Source: Methanothrix sp. | GTDB lineage: Archaea; Halobacteriota; Methanosarcinia; Methanotrichales; Methanotrichaceae | NCBI GenBank assembly: GCA_011391755.1 | Contig: JAABPZ010000006.1 | Span: 1 to 13,684, forward strand | Direction: 5' to 3' | DNA: 13,684 nucleotides | Shown here: positions 13,431-13,684 of the stretch, piece by piece | Layout of the letters: every line of letters begins with the position of its first letter | How positions within the stretch are numbered: the first letter of the stretch is position 1 | Translations under genes and position numbers: made by a program | Notes under the pieces: model-generated | The model's database searches: none | Told to the model about the DNA's origin: nothing | What the model saw: the letters and a program-made list of their open reading frames with translations, nothing else

Positions 13431-13684
13431 TTAATGTTCCCGCTCGCTGCAAAGCTCAATGGCCCTGACCAGATCCTCCCTGGAGACGATGCCCACCAAT
13501 CGGCCCTCATCGATCACAGGCAGTCGGCGAATTTGCATTTCATTCATCATCTTCATGGCAGTCGATGCCTCCTCCTCAGGGCCAATCAAATATAACTTTC
13601 TTGTCATCACCTGATCGACGCGGGTTTGGGTGCGCAGAGCTTCTGGAACCTTCTGCAGATCGGTCAAGGTGATGATTCCCTCCA
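13431..13684 (-). CDS. CBS-domain protein, C-terminal part (5' end beyond window)
   Basis: The frame is open through the right window edge, and the visible 83 residues or so form the end of a tandem CBS (Bateman) module. The first residues in view, EGIITLTDLQKVPEALR, are the last strand and helix of one CBS domain. VDQVMTRKLYLIGPEEEAST then MKMMNEMQIRRLPVIDEGRL and VGIVSREDLVRAIEL form the next. CBS pairs usually bind adenosine nucleotides and regulate an attached domain; here that domain, if any, lies outside. An M50-type metalloprotease with C-terminal CBS domains is one common archaeal arrangement, but this cannot be seen. The TTG at 13667 could act as a start but falls inside a CBS domain, so a longer gene is far more likely. 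Its stop is 12 bp before the TraB start. Confidence 0.85.
   Translation of the reverse strand, partial: EGIITLTDLQKVPEALRTQTRVDQVMTRKLYLIGPEEEASTAMKMMNEMQIRRLPVIDEGRLVGIVSREDLVRAIELCSEREH

Noticed and set aside
1..13684. tRNA, rRNA or CRISPR elements
   Set aside because: No cloverleaf-like segment with tRNA box sequences, no rRNA-like stretch and no regularly spaced direct repeats were seen in the intergenic regions.

Overview
The window appears to come from a methanogenic archaeon, probably of the Methanosarcinales and perhaps Methanothrix (Methanosaeta)-like. This is inferred from gene content: archaeal TFE, Trm1-type tRNA m2,2G26 methyltransferase, a coenzyme F420-dependent NADP reductase, DUF2551, an archaeal THEP1 NTPase, a TraB/PrgY-type membrane protein and an AIR-synthase-related protein. 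Many genes have Shine-Dalgarno (SD)-like sites, three plausible starts or alternative starts are TTG, and intergenic DNA is AT-rich with TATA-like boxes. No rRNA, tRNA or CRISPR array was found.

Layout. 1-755 (-): 5' part of a DUF1016/YhcG-like gene that runs off the left edge and contains an unusual nested inverted repeat. 882-2192 (+): PurM/HypE/SelD-superfamily protein. 2338-2727 (+): small winged-helix regulator. 2728-3407: relic of an IS200/IS605-type TnpB gene, with a large hairpin upstream and a conserved-looking hairpin at its 3' end; it abuts the promoter of the next gene. 3408-3905 (+): transcription factor E (TFE), convergent with a two-gene operon (4603 down to 3900) made of a DUF2551 protein and a winged-helix protein. 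4757-5509 (+): protein of about seven TPRs, convergent with an operon (6782 down to 5515) of DUF167, Toprim and THEP1 NTPase genes. 6892-10843 (+): likely operon of an AICAR formyltransferase with a reduced cyclohydrolase-like N-terminus, a secreted NosD-like beta-helix protein and Trm1. 10844-11042: structured leader without a convincing gene. 11043-12121 (+): small DUF3147/GlpM-like membrane protein and F420H2:NADP oxidoreductase. 13418-12123 (-): TraB-family membrane protein, preceded in the same operon by the C-terminal part of a CBS-domain protein that runs off the right edge.

Most genes are ordinary archaeal housekeeping genes, and I found no complete new defence or mobile system. The points most worth checking are the shortened PurH N-terminus, the long structured leader before the DUF3147/F420 reductase pair, the TnpB relic next to the TFE promoter, the palindromic segment inside the DUF1016 gene, and the two small operons of poorly understood proteins (DUF167-Toprim-THEP1 and DUF2551-wHTH).
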